A stretch of 64,000 nt of DNA, taken from the NCBI GenBank assembly GCA_964449155.1, contig CAYVBP010000002.1:1-64000 (forward strand), written 5' to 3'. This DNA is from CAIXLI01 sp964449155. Lineage in GTDB: Bacteria; Pseudomonadota; Alphaproteobacteria; UBA9219. Numbering within the stretch: the stretch's first letter is position 1; every line of letters begins with the position of its first letter. This document shows, piece after piece, positions 1 through 8,980 of the stretch. A program made the translations under genes and the position numbers. The notes beneath the pieces were generated by a model. It was given only the letters and a program-made list of their open reading frames with translations. It made no database searches and was not told the DNA's origin.

Positions 1-7
1 AAACTGG

Positions 8-27
8 ATCCCCGCCTTCGCGGGGAT
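8..27. repeat. Short interspersed palindrome
   Basis: A perfect 8-bp inverted repeat, ATCCCCGC with loop CTTC and GCGGGGAT, sits inside the motif TGGATCCCCGCCTTCGCGG and onwards. Palindromes of this type are scattered through many alphaproteobacterial genomes between genes. Only one copy was noticed in the window. It lies beyond the end of the minus-strand housekeeping run. Confidence 0.6.
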
Positions 28-51
28 GACGACGCTTTCTGAATTGAGAGT

Positions 52-107
52 CTTTATAAAACCGCTTGGAGCGGTTCCCCACCAAACCCCCAGCTCTGCT
101 GGGGGTT
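52..107 (-). terminator. Tandem hairpins at the end of the minus-strand operon
   Basis: Two perfect hairpins follow the GNAT gene on the minus strand. The first is AACCCCCAGC / GCTGGGGGTT with a 3-base loop (85-107). The second is AACCGCT / AGCGGTT with a 3-base loop (60-76), followed on the minus strand by TTATAAA. The second resembles a weak intrinsic terminator. Together they are the likely end of the long minus-strand transcription unit. Confidence 0.5.
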
Positions 108-165
108 ATTGATTGTGTCCCCCGTGCCTCAAGGGCGGCGGAAACAAATACCCTTGCTCAGGGCT

Positions 166-813
166 TCATGCGCGCGATGGGGGCCGTTCTTGATATTGTA
201 TTGTGGGCGCGGGTTTGTTTTTGCCCCAGAGCAGGTGATCTTCGCGCTTGCCGTTGATTTGCATGTAGGCTTTTGCGAGGCCTTCTTGTTCGAAGCCGTT
301 GTTGCGCAGGACGGCCTTGCTGGGCTCGTTGTGCGGAAGGCAGCTGGCTTCGAGGCGATGCAGTTTGAGGCGGTCGAAGGCGAAAGCGCAGACAAGGCCC
401 AAGGCTTCGGTCATCAATCCCTGCCCGGAATATGGGCGACCTATCCAGTAACCAACCGTTCCTTTTTGTGACGCTCCGTACAAAATCTCTCCTAAAGAGA
501 TGCTTCCGACGAGCGTCGGCCTTTCTGTCTCCGTCAGGAAAATAGAAAAGGCATAGGCCCTTCCGCTTCTCCAGTCGCGCCAGTATCGCCGCAAAAGCGA
601 ACAATAATACCCATATGTTAGCGCGTCGTTTGACCAGCGCGGTTCCCATGGTTCAAGATAACTGCGGCTCATTTCGCGCAACGCGCGCCAAACTTTCCAG
701 TCCTCTATCTCCGGCATTCTCAGCATTACGTGTTGGCCCGTCAACTGCGTGTCGAGCGAGGGGCGCGGGCGTGGCGGGGGCATGCGAAAAAGAGAAGCGA
801 TAAAGTCAATCAT
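166..813 (-). CDS. GNAT N-acetyltransferase, RimJ/RimL type
   Basis: The 215-residue protein has the GNAT fold of the RimJ/RimL branch, which transfers acetyl from acetyl-CoA to protein N-termini (ribosomal proteins in the named members). The acetyl-CoA pyrophosphate loop is visible at about residues 126-137 (RPYSGQGLMTEA). The typical closing segment NEPSKAVLRNNGF lies near residues 162-174. The start codon overlaps the stop of the M16 peptidase gene by 4 bases, so the two are translationally coupled. The thrC / M16 peptidase / GNAT order recurs in alphaproteobacteria. The exact substrate cannot be read from sequence. Confidence 0.85.
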   Translation of the reverse strand: MIDFIASLFRMPPPRPRPSLDTQLTGQHVMLRMPEIEDWKVWRALREMSRSYLEPWEPRWSNDALTYGYYCSLLRRYWRDWRSGRAYAFSIFLTETERPTLVGSISLGEILYGASQKGTVGYWIGRPYSGQGLMTEALGLVCAFAFDRLKLHRLEASCLPHNEPSKAVLRNNGFEQEGLAKAYMQINGKREDHLLWGKNKPAPTIQYQERPPSRA

Positions 814-2069
814 TCAAGCCGTGCGCATATGTTTCCGTAATTTTCAAGTTCGTCGATGGGCCCCAGCGCCGTCAAAACGGGTTTTCGCGAGAACAGGCGA
901 TGCGCGGCTGTTTTAACGTCATCTTGCGATATAGCCATCAGTTTCCGCAAAATCGTCTCGGGCGGCAAGTGTTTGCCGAAGGCAAGCATCTGGTTTCCCA
1001 ATACCTCGGCGCGGCGCATGACGCTTTCTTTTCCCATCAGTAGGTCGGCGCGAACTTGGGCTTTGGCGCGGGCGAGCTCTTTGGCCGATACGTTTTTTCG
1101 AAGATCGCGAAGCTCGGCGCAGACGACGGGGATCAGTTCCCGCAGGCGTTTCGGGTCGGTGCCTGCGTATATCTGGAATAAGCCTGTATCGCTAAACCCG
1201 GCGTGCGATGAGTTAATCGTATAAACAAGCCCGCGTTTTTCGCGCACCTTCTGAAACAGACGCGACGAGGCGCTTCCGCCCAAAATAAGAGAGAGAAGCT
1301 GCGTTGCATAATACGACTGCCCCGCATGGTAGCCCGGCCCCGGAAAGCCGAGAATCAAGTGAGCCTGTTCGATGTCTTTTGGCAAAAGCTTGATTCCTGA
1401 CGACAGCTTGGCCCTGTCTTCCGCGCGCCGCCGTCCTTTTGGAAGGTTGCCGAAACGGGCTTTCGCCATTTTTAGGAAAGTGTCGTGGGAAATCTTGCCC
1501 GCAGCTACAAGAACCATGTTCGCGCCGGTGTAATGGCGCGTGACGTAATTCGTCAGAGCCTTGCGGGGCATTTTCATAATGATGTCGGCCGCGCCGAGTA
1601 TTGAACGGCCGATTTTTTGCTTCGGTAGGGCGAGTTCGTACATTTGGTCGAAGGCGAAATCTTCGGGCGAATCAAGTTCGCGACCGATCTCTTGAATGAC
1701 GACAAGACGTTCGCGTTCCAGCTCTTTGGGCGCGAAAACGGAATGGCGCAGCATGTCGGCAATTACGTCGAAGGCGGTTTCATCGTCCTCGGGCAAGGCG
1801 CGCGCATAGTAGGCCGTCGCCTCGCGCGAGGTGTGGGCGTTCATTTCGCCGCCGCGGTTTTCGATCGCCGACGACAACGCATAGGCCGAACGTGTTTTCG
1901 TTCCCTTGAACATCATGTGTTCGACGAAATGCGCGACACCGTTGGCGTTCCACGCTTCATGGCGCGTGCCGACTCCTACCCAAGCGCCGACGACGATGCT
2001 TTCGGCATCGGGCATTGTGTCGGTGACGACGCGTAGTCCGTTGGCAAGTTCGGTGATTTGAACAGTCAT
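810..2069 (-). CDS. M16 family zinc peptidase (processing-peptidase-like)
   Basis: The protein is 419 residues, the single-chain length of bacterial relatives of the mitochondrial processing peptidase beta subunit. The inverted zinc motif HFVEH is at residues 47-51 and the third ligand glutamate is near 127 (VVIQE), so the active site looks intact. The C-terminal half carries the second, non-catalytic M16 domain. No signal peptide is visible, so action in the cytoplasm or at the membrane is possible. The gene overlaps thrC upstream by 4 bases (ATGA) and the GNAT gene downstream by 4 bases. The physiological substrate is unknown. Confidence 0.9.
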   Translation of the reverse strand: MTVQITELANGLRVVTDTMPDAESIVVGAWVGVGTRHEAWNANGVAHFVEHMMFKGTKTRSAYALSSAIENRGGEMNAHTSREATAYYARALPEDDETAFDVIADMLRHSVFAPKELERERLVVIQEIGRELDSPEDFAFDQMYELALPKQKIGRSILGAADIIMKMPRKALTNYVTRHYTGANMVLVAAGKISHDTFLKMAKARFGNLPKGRRRAEDRAKLSSGIKLLPKDIEQAHLILGFPGPGYHAGQSYYATQLLSLILGGSASSRLFQKVREKRGLVYTINSSHAGFSDTGLFQIYAGTDPKRLRELIPVVCAELRDLRKNVSAKELARAKAQVRADLLMGKESVMRRAEVLGNQMLAFGKHLPPETILRKLMAISQDDVKTAAHRLFSRKPVLTALGPIDELENYGNICARLE

Positions 2070-3448
2070 TGGGCCTTCATTTTCTCGATGTACGCGGTGA
2101 TGCGCACGGCGTCTGCGGGTAGAAGCGTCGTGCGCTCGGGCCTGGCGATCAGTTCCGCTGTTTTTTTCGGAACCTCGGGTGCAAAGCCCAACGTTTGCTT
2201 GATTGTTTTCGGGAATTTGGCCGGGCTGGCCGTCGCGAGGAAGACGATGGGTTTTTTGAGCTGTCCGCGCAGTTTGTTCGCGACGTTAACCCCGACGGCG
2301 GTGTGCGGATCAAGGACGTAGTCATACTTTTTATATACTTCGTAGATCGTCGCCACCGTTTCTTCATCGCTGGCGCAACCAGCCGCGAAGGTTCTGCGCG
2401 CCTTTTCAAGCTGCGCGGGCGTGACTTCGAAACTGCCTTTGTTTTTGAGGTTGTCCATAAGAGCGCGGACGTCGGCGCTGTTTCCGTCACATAAATCGGA
2501 CAGCAGACGTTCGAAATTGCTGCTGACTTGGATGTCCATGCTGGGGCTTAGCGTGCGGCGAACGGATTCCGGAGACATTTTCCCGGTTTCGAAAAAGCGC
2601 GTTAGAATATTGTTGCTGTTGCTTGCAACGACAAATTTTTCGACCGGTAAGCCGCATTTCATGGCGGCGTATCCGGCGAAAACGTCGCCAAAATTGCCTG
2701 TCGGGACGACAAAGGTCGGCGCGGTTTCGAGTTTGAGTGCTGCCGCGAAGTAATAAACGACTTGCGCCAAAATGCGCAGCAAGTTGATTGAATTAACGGT
2801 TGTAAGATCCCAAGGCTCGCGCGTTTTTTGGTTGGCAAACAGCGTTTTTACGATGCCTTGGCAATCGTCGAAACTTCCGTCGATAGCCAGCGCATGAATG
2901 TTTGGCGCGTCGACGCACGTCATTTGCTTGCGTTGGATTTCGCTGGGGCCTTTCTTGGGATAAAGGATGTAGACGTCGATGTTCTTGCGGTTTGCCAGCG
3001 CTTCGATGGCTGCCGAGCCTGTATCGCCGGACGTTGCGCCGATGATCGTTATCTTCTTATTGGATTCGCGCAGGAAGTACTCGAATGTGTGCCCGACGAA
3101 CTGCATCGCGACGTCCTTAAACGCCAACGTCGGGCCGTAAAACAGCTCGAGCACGTAATCGTCGCCAAGCGGGCGCAGGGGCGTTATGTCCGGCGAATCG
3201 AAAACGCCGTAGGCTTTTTGAATAATGTCGCGCAAAACGGTTTCCGGCATGACGCTTTCAAAAAAGGGCTTGAGCACGAAGTGGGCAATGTCCTGATAGG
3301 ATTTTCCTCTTAATGCGGCGATTTCATTCGCGGAAAACGTCGGCCATGCTTTTGGCAGATAGAGGCCGCCGTCGGGCGCGAGGCCTTCGAGGGCTATTCG
3401 GCGAATATCGGTATCCGGCGCGAGGCCGCGCGTGCTGTGAAAAAGCAT
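2066..3448 (-). CDS. thrC: Threonine synthase
   Basis: This PLP enzyme converts O-phospho-homoserine to threonine, the last step of threonine synthesis. The 460-residue protein begins MLFHSTRG, typical of the family. The PLP lysine is K111 in GPTLAFKDVAMQF, followed by the phosphate-binding loop GATSGDTGSAA. I chose the ATG at 3448 rather than an in-frame upstream start: it follows AGAAAGG by a short gap and lies directly after the pepP stop at 3451, and the upstream residues do not look like the family. The gene is coupled by ATGA to the M16 peptidase gene downstream. Confidence 0.95.
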   Translation of the reverse strand: MLFHSTRGLAPDTDIRRIALEGLAPDGGLYLPKAWPTFSANEIAALRGKSYQDIAHFVLKPFFESVMPETVLRDIIQKAYGVFDSPDITPLRPLGDDYVLELFYGPTLAFKDVAMQFVGHTFEYFLRESNKKITIIGATSGDTGSAAIEALANRKNIDVYILYPKKGPSEIQRKQMTCVDAPNIHALAIDGSFDDCQGIVKTLFANQKTREPWDLTTVNSINLLRILAQVVYYFAAALKLETAPTFVVPTGNFGDVFAGYAAMKCGLPVEKFVVASNSNNILTRFFETGKMSPESVRRTLSPSMDIQVSSNFERLLSDLCDGNSADVRALMDNLKNKGSFEVTPAQLEKARRTFAAGCASDEETVATIYEVYKKYDYVLDPHTAVGVNVANKLRGQLKKPIVFLATASPAKFPKTIKQTLGFAPEVPKKTAELIARPERTTLLPADAVRITAYIEKMKAQ

Positions 3449-3450
3449 AA

Positions 3451-5274
3451 TTACCTTTCTAGTTTTTCGGTTATAGCGTCGAGCCACGGCAAGGCGGTGG
3501 CGTTGACTTTCGAGCGCAACGTTTCCTTTACACGCCCATGATATGTATTAATCCACGATATCTCCGCGTCTGTCAGCAAAGAAATATCGATCAGGCGTTT
3601 GTCGAGAGGAACAAGCGTTAACGTTCGGAATCCAAACGTTTTTTTTCGTTCAGCTGGCGGATCGGCTATCTCTACGACTTCCATTAAGCTCTCTATCCGG
3701 ACGCCATAATGACCCTCTTTATAATATCCTGGTTCGTTCGATAGAACCATGCCCGGTTTTAATGGAACTTTGTTTCGCTTCGATATGCCGTGGGGGCCTT
3801 CGTGGACGCTCAAGTAGCATCCGACGCCGTGCCCCGTTCCGTGGCTATAGTCTTTCCCTGCTGCCCACAGATATTGCCGCGCCAAAACGTCAAGGTCTGC
3901 GCCCGTTGTTCCTTCCGGAAAGACGATTGAGGAAAGCCCGATGTGTCCCTTTAATACGCGCGTGAAATCCTCGCATGCCCCCTGTGGCGGAAGGCCCAAT
4001 GCGATGGTGCGCGTGACGTCCGTCGTTCCTTCGAGATATTGTCCGCCCGTGTCGATGAGATACAGCTTGTTTGCGGCCAACGGCGCGTTGCTGGTTTCGG
4101 TGGCGCGATAGTGGACAATGGCACCGTGATCGCCTGAGGCCGAAATCGTTTCAAAACTCGGCCCGCGGTAAGAGGGCACCGTCGTTCGGAACGTTTCCAA
4201 TTTTCGTACAGCGGCAAGCTCGGTCACGCGTTCTTCCCCCCACCGGGCGTTAAGCCACGCTAGGAAGTTAATCAACGCCGTTCCGTCCAGTTCGTGCGCA
4301 AGGCGCATGCCGTTAAGCTCGGTTGGGTTTTTTATCGCACGCGGAAGCGCGCAGGGATCTTCTTTATCTTCAATTTTTGCTTGTGTCGCGCGTAGAGTGT
4401 CGACGATTTGGCTTGGTGTATGCGACGGATCGCATAAGACGGGCTTTTGGGCTGCGCCGAGTTTGCGCAAGCTTTCCAGAAAATCTGACGGTGGCAGAAT
4501 GCGAACGCCTTTTCCCAGATGTTCGGGCGGGACGTTTGTCGTTCTTGAGAAATCGATAAACCAATTGACGGTGCCGTCGTTCGCGATAATCGCGCGGCTT
4601 AGCGGTGCGGGTGTATTTGCGACATCGTTCGCGCGGACATTTAAAAGCCATGCGATGGATGTCGGGTCGGAAAGAACCGCAGCGGCGACGTTGGTTTTTT
4701 TCAGATTTTCCGCGATCTCTTCTCTTTTCGCCGCCGCCGGCTTTCCGGCATATGCGATATCGTAGGGGACTATGGGCGTTGCCGGAGGCGAAGGCCGGTC
4801 TTTCCAAATAATGTCAATAAGGTTGGTCGCAACGGGAATGGCTTTTGCGCCGATGCGCATCAGTATATTTTTAAGGCGGTCGACCCAGTCTGCGGAATGC
4901 AGCCACGGATCGTATCCGATTTTCGCGCCCGGGGGGACGTTTTCTTCAATCCAGACCAGCGACGTTTTTTCGGCAGAATCGAAGATAGCGTAGTCTTGTT
5001 TTGAAATTTGTTGCGATGCTTGCAGAGTGTATCGACCATCGGTAAAAAAAGAGGCCTTGTCTTTTAAAACAACGACGATGGCCGCTGATCCCGTAAAGCC
5101 GCACAAAAAAGCTATGCGTTCGGCGCAAAGCGGTATGTATTCGCTTTGATAGTCGTCGGTTCTGGGCGCAACAAAGCCGTCAAGACCGGCTTTTGATATT
5201 TCACGCCGCAACGCGGTTAGTCTTTCGGAGTAATCAGGCACTTTTATCCTCAATAATCGACGAAGGCGTATCAT
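3451..5274 (-). CDS. pepP: Xaa-Pro aminopeptidase, M24B family (long form)
   Basis: This metallopeptidase removes an N-terminal residue preceding proline. The product is about 607 residues, the three-domain long form: two creatinase-like N-terminal domains and then the pita-bread catalytic domain. Metal-binding segments are visible in order: LIDTGGQYLEGTTDVTRT (two Asp), GTGHGVGCYL (His), LSNEPGYY and VRIESL (two Glu). The start is ambiguous. The ATG at 5274 overlaps the prmA stop as ATGA, whereas a GTG at 5241 has a better placed GAGG (TTGAGGATAAAAGTG). A further in-frame extension upstream lies inside prmA and is unlikely. It is in one operon with prmA and thrC. Confidence 0.9.
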   Translation of the reverse strand: MIRLRRLLRIKVPDYSERLTALRREISKAGLDGFVAPRTDDYQSEYIPLCAERIAFLCGFTGSAAIVVVLKDKASFFTDGRYTLQASQQISKQDYAIFDSAEKTSLVWIEENVPPGAKIGYDPWLHSADWVDRLKNILMRIGAKAIPVATNLIDIIWKDRPSPPATPIVPYDIAYAGKPAAAKREEIAENLKKTNVAAAVLSDPTSIAWLLNVRANDVANTPAPLSRAIIANDGTVNWFIDFSRTTNVPPEHLGKGVRILPPSDFLESLRKLGAAQKPVLCDPSHTPSQIVDTLRATQAKIEDKEDPCALPRAIKNPTELNGMRLAHELDGTALINFLAWLNARWGEERVTELAAVRKLETFRTTVPSYRGPSFETISASGDHGAIVHYRATETSNAPLAANKLYLIDTGGQYLEGTTDVTRTIALGLPPQGACEDFTRVLKGHIGLSSIVFPEGTTGADLDVLARQYLWAAGKDYSHGTGHGVGCYLSVHEGPHGISKRNKVPLKPGMVLSNEPGYYKEGHYGVRIESLMEVVEIADPPAERKKTFGFRTLTLVPLDKRLIDISLLTDAEISWINTYHGRVKETLRSKVNATALPWLDAITEKLER

Positions 5275-6164
5275 GCTCTTTTGGGCCTCGTCAACGCAAG
5301 AACCGACCATTCTCCGAGCGTCATATGGTCGATCAGGGTCAATCCTTGCATTCTGTGCGCTGCAATCACGCTTCCGGCTTGGGGGGTCAATATGCCCGAA
5401 AGAAGGGCAATCCCGCCGTATTTCAGGTTGGCGCGCAAATCCTTTGCCATCTGGCATAAAGGACCGGCAAAAATATTTGACATAATAAGATCGTAGGGTG
5501 CGGTTTGGCGGACAAGAGGGGACGAATAGCCATTTGAAAGTCCAATACGCATATTGGATGCGAGGCCGTTGATCGTTGCGTTGGCCTTGGCAATTTGAAC
5601 AGAGGCTCGGTCAAGATCGACAGCGATGGCCTGTGCGCGTGTTTCTTGAACGCAGGCCATGGATAAAATGCCGGATCCGCAGCCGATATCGAGCATGCGG
5701 TTGACAGGAAAGCCGGATTTAAGAATTTTATCGAGCATCAAAAGGCATCCGCGCGTTGTCGGGTGCTCGCCTGTGCCAAACGCGTTTGTGGCGTCGATTT
5801 GAAGGCGGCGCAATCTGTTCGGAGCGTTTTTTCTGTGCAGGGCACCGTGTACAGTCCAGCGCGCAATTTTTAGGGGCGGGAAATCTTCGCAGACCTTCTT
5901 AAGCCAATCCAGCTTGGGAACTGGAGCTATTGAGAACGGTGGGTCTGGTATGCCTGCGGCGGCGGCAAGAAGGGAAAGTTTAACGGAAATCTCTGTGGCA
6001 GAGGGTTCGCTGTCGAATATTGCTTCGACTTGCGCCGCGTCTTGGCGGGGTGGCGCAAGGACCGTTACGGACAGGGCGTCTTCGCTAAGCGCGTCGCCGA
6101 ATCTTGCGGCCGCAGAAGGCGGCAATGAAAAACACAAAATCCAAAGAGCATCGTTTATTCGCAT
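5271..6164 (-). CDS. prmA: Ribosomal protein L11 methyltransferase
   Basis: PrmA uses S-adenosylmethionine to methylate ribosomal protein L11. The 297-residue protein has a variable N-terminal substrate-recognition region and a class I methyltransferase domain. The SAM motif I is MLDIGCGSGILSMA, preceded by NAFGTGEHPTTRGCL, which is characteristic of PrmA. The motif IV region is LIMSNIFAGPL, where NIFAGP takes the place of the usual NI-A-NPL. The start overlaps the end of the upstream membrane-protein gene by 10 bases and the stop overlaps pepP, so it is embedded in the minus-strand operon. Confidence 0.92.
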   Translation of the reverse strand: MRINDALWILCFSLPPSAAARFGDALSEDALSVTVLAPPRQDAAQVEAIFDSEPSATEISVKLSLLAAAAGIPDPPFSIAPVPKLDWLKKVCEDFPPLKIARWTVHGALHRKNAPNRLRRLQIDATNAFGTGEHPTTRGCLLMLDKILKSGFPVNRMLDIGCGSGILSMACVQETRAQAIAVDLDRASVQIAKANATINGLASNMRIGLSNGYSSPLVRQTAPYDLIMSNIFAGPLCQMAKDLRANLKYGGIALLSGILTPQAGSVIAAHRMQGLTLIDHMTLGEWSVLALTRPKRA

Positions 6165-7552
6165 GAACGTTCTTTTTTAGAAAGCGAAACCCTAAAATAT
6201 CCCCGGCATCTGTCTTTAACGACAAGCAGCGCGCCGATCCACAACGGAATCCATGCGCACGAGGCGACCAGCCGCTTTATCTCTGCTTTTGAGGAAAAAG
6301 AAAAGGGGTCGAACAGAAAACTTGCGGAAATTACAATGGACGCAGCGGCTAGAAACGAGCGGAGCCCCCATCGGGGCGAAATTGCCATAAGCCAAAAGGC
6401 AACTAAAACAGAAAGAAGATAATACCGATACCAGACGAGCGAAGGCACGGCGAGGCCGAGGATAATGCCTATAGAAACGCATAAATAGGGGTCTTTTAAC
6501 AGAAAGATGACCAAGCCCCATGTGTTTTCTCCGTTGCGGAGGTTGCGCGGAATGGCTTTACATATAAGCCATGAAATCTGTATGGCGAGAAATGCGAAAA
6601 CGGCTCCCATAACAACATAAATATCTGCGTTCAGTGCGCGGGATATCAAAAGCGTTAATGAATTGTTTGCTGGAGACTCGACCAAGAACGGCACTTTGCT
6701 CGGGTTCGGGAAATATTGAAACCAATCTTTCCATGCGGAAGGCGAGCCGAAATGCCAACACGAGAGCGCGAAAAGCAAAGCGCCAACGCAGCTTGCGGCG
6801 ACGGTGGAAAACGCAAAGGCTTTTATGCCGCGCAACGCAGCAAATGATGCAGCCAGAAGCATGGCGGCAACAAGCGTATTCGGTTTCAACAAAACAAGTG
6901 CGACCAAGGCGCTCATTAATAAAGCGCCATAAATATAAACAAGCCGGGCCGAGCAATGGCGAACGTTTCTATCAAGGAATATCGTCAATGCGGTCAGGGA
7001 AAACAGCTGGAAGACGTCAAGGTTTCCGTCTCTTAACGATCCGAGCAAAGGCCAGTAGCTTCCGCCCAGCATGATCCAAAGAACGATTAAGGGCAGGCCG
7101 TCGATCTTTTTATAAAGTCGAGTGTAGAAAACGAGCATGATAAGCGACGCGGCCAGCAAAACGACGTTTGCCGTCAAAAATGTATGAAACGCGGAAGTAT
7201 AATCGACGGGCAAAAAGGAAAACGCGGCGTAAAGAAGCGGCGTGTTGGTCGGATCGAGTCCATCGAAAAAGTACTTGTGGTTTATATCGTTTGCTGCATG
7301 CAAAAGCATGTCATCGGACGCAATCGTGTAATTGTCTAAAATCAATCCATAGCGCGGCATGTCGACATAGGGGGTTTTCAAAAGGCCGTAGCTAAACTCC
7401 CTGCCATGTCCTATGCCCCAATATTGGTAGAAATCGACGCCTTTTCCGTGCTCGAAAACCCATTGAGCCATGCTGTAGAAAAGAATGAAAAAAATGACGG
7501 CAAGAAACGCCAGTTTTCCGCAGAACCGCCCCTTTTTATGCCATGCCAGCAT
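6155..7552 (-). CDS. Polytopic membrane protein, GT87/DUF2029-like glycosyltransferase
   Basis: The 465-residue protein has about ten hydrophobic segments and conserved features of GT87 (DUF2029) polyprenyl-phosphate-sugar glycosyltransferases: an early acidic motif GVDFYQYWGIG after the first membrane span, then a loop ending in NTPLLYAAFSFLP. GT87 members use lipid-linked sugars on the outer face of the inner membrane, for example mannosyl or arabinosyl transfer in actinobacteria. It is clearly a paralogue of the next gene (shared GVDFYQ.WGIG, TPLLY and final cytoplasmic arrangement) and overlaps it by 17 bases. The sugar and acceptor are unknown, and the family call rests on topology and motif similarity. 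Confidence 0.7.
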   Translation of the reverse strand: MLAWHKKGRFCGKLAFLAVIFFILFYSMAQWVFEHGKGVDFYQYWGIGHGREFSYGLLKTPYVDMPRYGLILDNYTIASDDMLLHAANDINHKYFFDGLDPTNTPLLYAAFSFLPVDYTSAFHTFLTANVVLLAASLIMLVFYTRLYKKIDGLPLIVLWIMLGGSYWPLLGSLRDGNLDVFQLFSLTALTIFLDRNVRHCSARLVYIYGALLMSALVALVLLKPNTLVAAMLLAASFAALRGIKAFAFSTVAASCVGALLFALSCWHFGSPSAWKDWFQYFPNPSKVPFLVESPANNSLTLLISRALNADIYVVMGAVFAFLAIQISWLICKAIPRNLRNGENTWGLVIFLLKDPYLCVSIGIILGLAVPSLVWYRYYLLSVLVAFWLMAISPRWGLRSFLAAASIVISASFLFDPFSFSSKAEIKRLVASCAWIPLWIGALLVVKDRCRGYFRVSLSKKERSCE

Positions 7553-8903
7553 TAGCTTTGTGCCTTTCGAAGAAGATGAGGGGCCGAAGTTTTTCCGTCA
7601 TGACCTCCAAGATGCCTATCCACAAAGGAAGCCATGCGAAAACAGGAAGGTATTGGGATGCTGCGTGCGTTTGCAAAAAGGGAATGAGGGCCGGCAATAG
7701 AAATGACGAAAGAAATACGGAAAATAGCCCCATCAAGGCAGGGCGTGCGCTTTCCGATGGACGTCCGATGAGCCAGAATACGGGAAAAAGGGACAGGACG
7801 TAATATTGGAGCCAAACTAGTGGGGAAAGAGCAAGCACGGCAACGATGCCGATTGCGGCGCAAAGGCATGGGTCTTTTAAGAGAACATTCGCTGCGCCCA
7901 AGGTCTTTTCCGGAAACGTTTTGGCGGAAGTTCCGGCTTTGAGAGCGACGCTTAAGAACGAAAGACAGAAAAGGACGGCCATCGCCGCTGTCGTCAAAGA
8001 AATATCGAGGCCAAGCTCATTCGATAAAACGTAAGTTATTGAAGCGTTTCCGGCCTCGACGCTTGAGGAAAACAGGTTGCTTTCGCGGAGCAGATAGTGC
8101 CGCCAATCCGTCCACGTCGTCCACGATCCAAAATAGGCGCAGGAGGCCAGATAAGCGCTTGCGCCTGCCGCACAGGCTGCGAAAGAGGCTCGTCCGAAAG
8201 CTTTTTGCCCATGCACTTTCCAAAAAGATGCGGCCAAAAGAACGGCGACAGGGAAAACGCTTGGTTTGACGAGGGTTATTAGAGCGAGTCCGATCAAACA
8301 AACCGCGTTTCGCAAGGGGACGTTTTTCTCTGAGGGGGCTGCGCAAAGAAACGTCAGGGCAACAATCGCAGAAAACTGAAAGGAACATATGTTTCCGACG
8401 ATCAAGTCGCTTAGCAACGGTCGGTATCCGCCTATAGGATAGTCCAGCAATGGCCCATATCCGCCGACAAGTGCCAAGGACAGCGCCATCAGGCGGTATT
8501 TTTTTTGCGAAAAGGCTGCGACAAGTCCCAGCAGCGTTCCGGTGAAAAATAGAACCTGCAGGCTTAAAAACAGGCCATAGGCCGTCGAATAATGGCGGGG
8601 AAAAATGGAAAACAACATATAAAGCAAAGGCGTGCCGGTAACGTCGACGCCATTGCGGTACAGGGTGTGGTTGGCCCTGTTGGCAATGTCGAAGCGAATG
8701 TCAGTGTGCTCTTTTCCAAAAACGTCAAGAAGACCTGCGTAGACGGAAGGTTCGGCATAAGGGGGCTTTAACGAAGACTCCCCAAGTTGCCGCGCAAGGC
8801 CTATTCCCCAGAACTGATAGAAGTCTATGCCAACGCCCTTTTCGAATACGAGCCAACCCGTGACGCACCCAAGTGCGACGAGAACGACGGCAAAAATCGT
8901 CAT
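7536..8903 (-). CDS. Polytopic membrane protein, GT87/DUF2029-like (paralogue)
   Basis: The protein is about 455 residues with many membrane spans. It starts with a hydrophobic segment and then GIDFYQFWGIGLARQ, where the Asp matches the presumed catalytic acid of GT87-type enzymes, followed by GTPLLYMLFSIFP. Sequence and topology match the downstream gene, so the two arose by tandem duplication. I prefer the ATG at 8903, but a TTG at 8921 is in frame and no strong ribosome-binding site decides between them. Only about 75 bases separate it from the stop of der. The substrate cannot be inferred. Confidence 0.7.
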   Translation of the reverse strand: MTIFAVVLVALGCVTGWLVFEKGVGIDFYQFWGIGLARQLGESSLKPPYAEPSVYAGLLDVFGKEHTDIRFDIANRANHTLYRNGVDVTGTPLLYMLFSIFPRHYSTAYGLFLSLQVLFFTGTLLGLVAAFSQKKYRLMALSLALVGGYGPLLDYPIGGYRPLLSDLIVGNICSFQFSAIVALTFLCAAPSEKNVPLRNAVCLIGLALITLVKPSVFPVAVLLAASFWKVHGQKAFGRASFAACAAGASAYLASCAYFGSWTTWTDWRHYLLRESNLFSSSVEAGNASITYVLSNELGLDISLTTAAMAVLFCLSFLSVALKAGTSAKTFPEKTLGAANVLLKDPCLCAAIGIVAVLALSPLVWLQYYVLSLFPVFWLIGRPSESARPALMGLFSVFLSSFLLPALIPFLQTHAASQYLPVFAWLPLWIGILEVMTEKLRPLIFFERHKANAGMA

Positions 8904-8980
8904 CTTTTCGGGAAGCGACAACCCAAAAGGCGCATCGTTCGTACTGCTAGGGCAGGGCTGGATCGGGATTTGAACCTCCC

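Noticed and set aside
8950..8980. tRNA-like T-arm (GGTTCAAATCCCGATCCA on the minus strand) after der
   Set aside because: The T stem does not pair and no anticodon or D arm lies upstream; the small hairpin GGGA/TCCC is too weak for an RNA gene.
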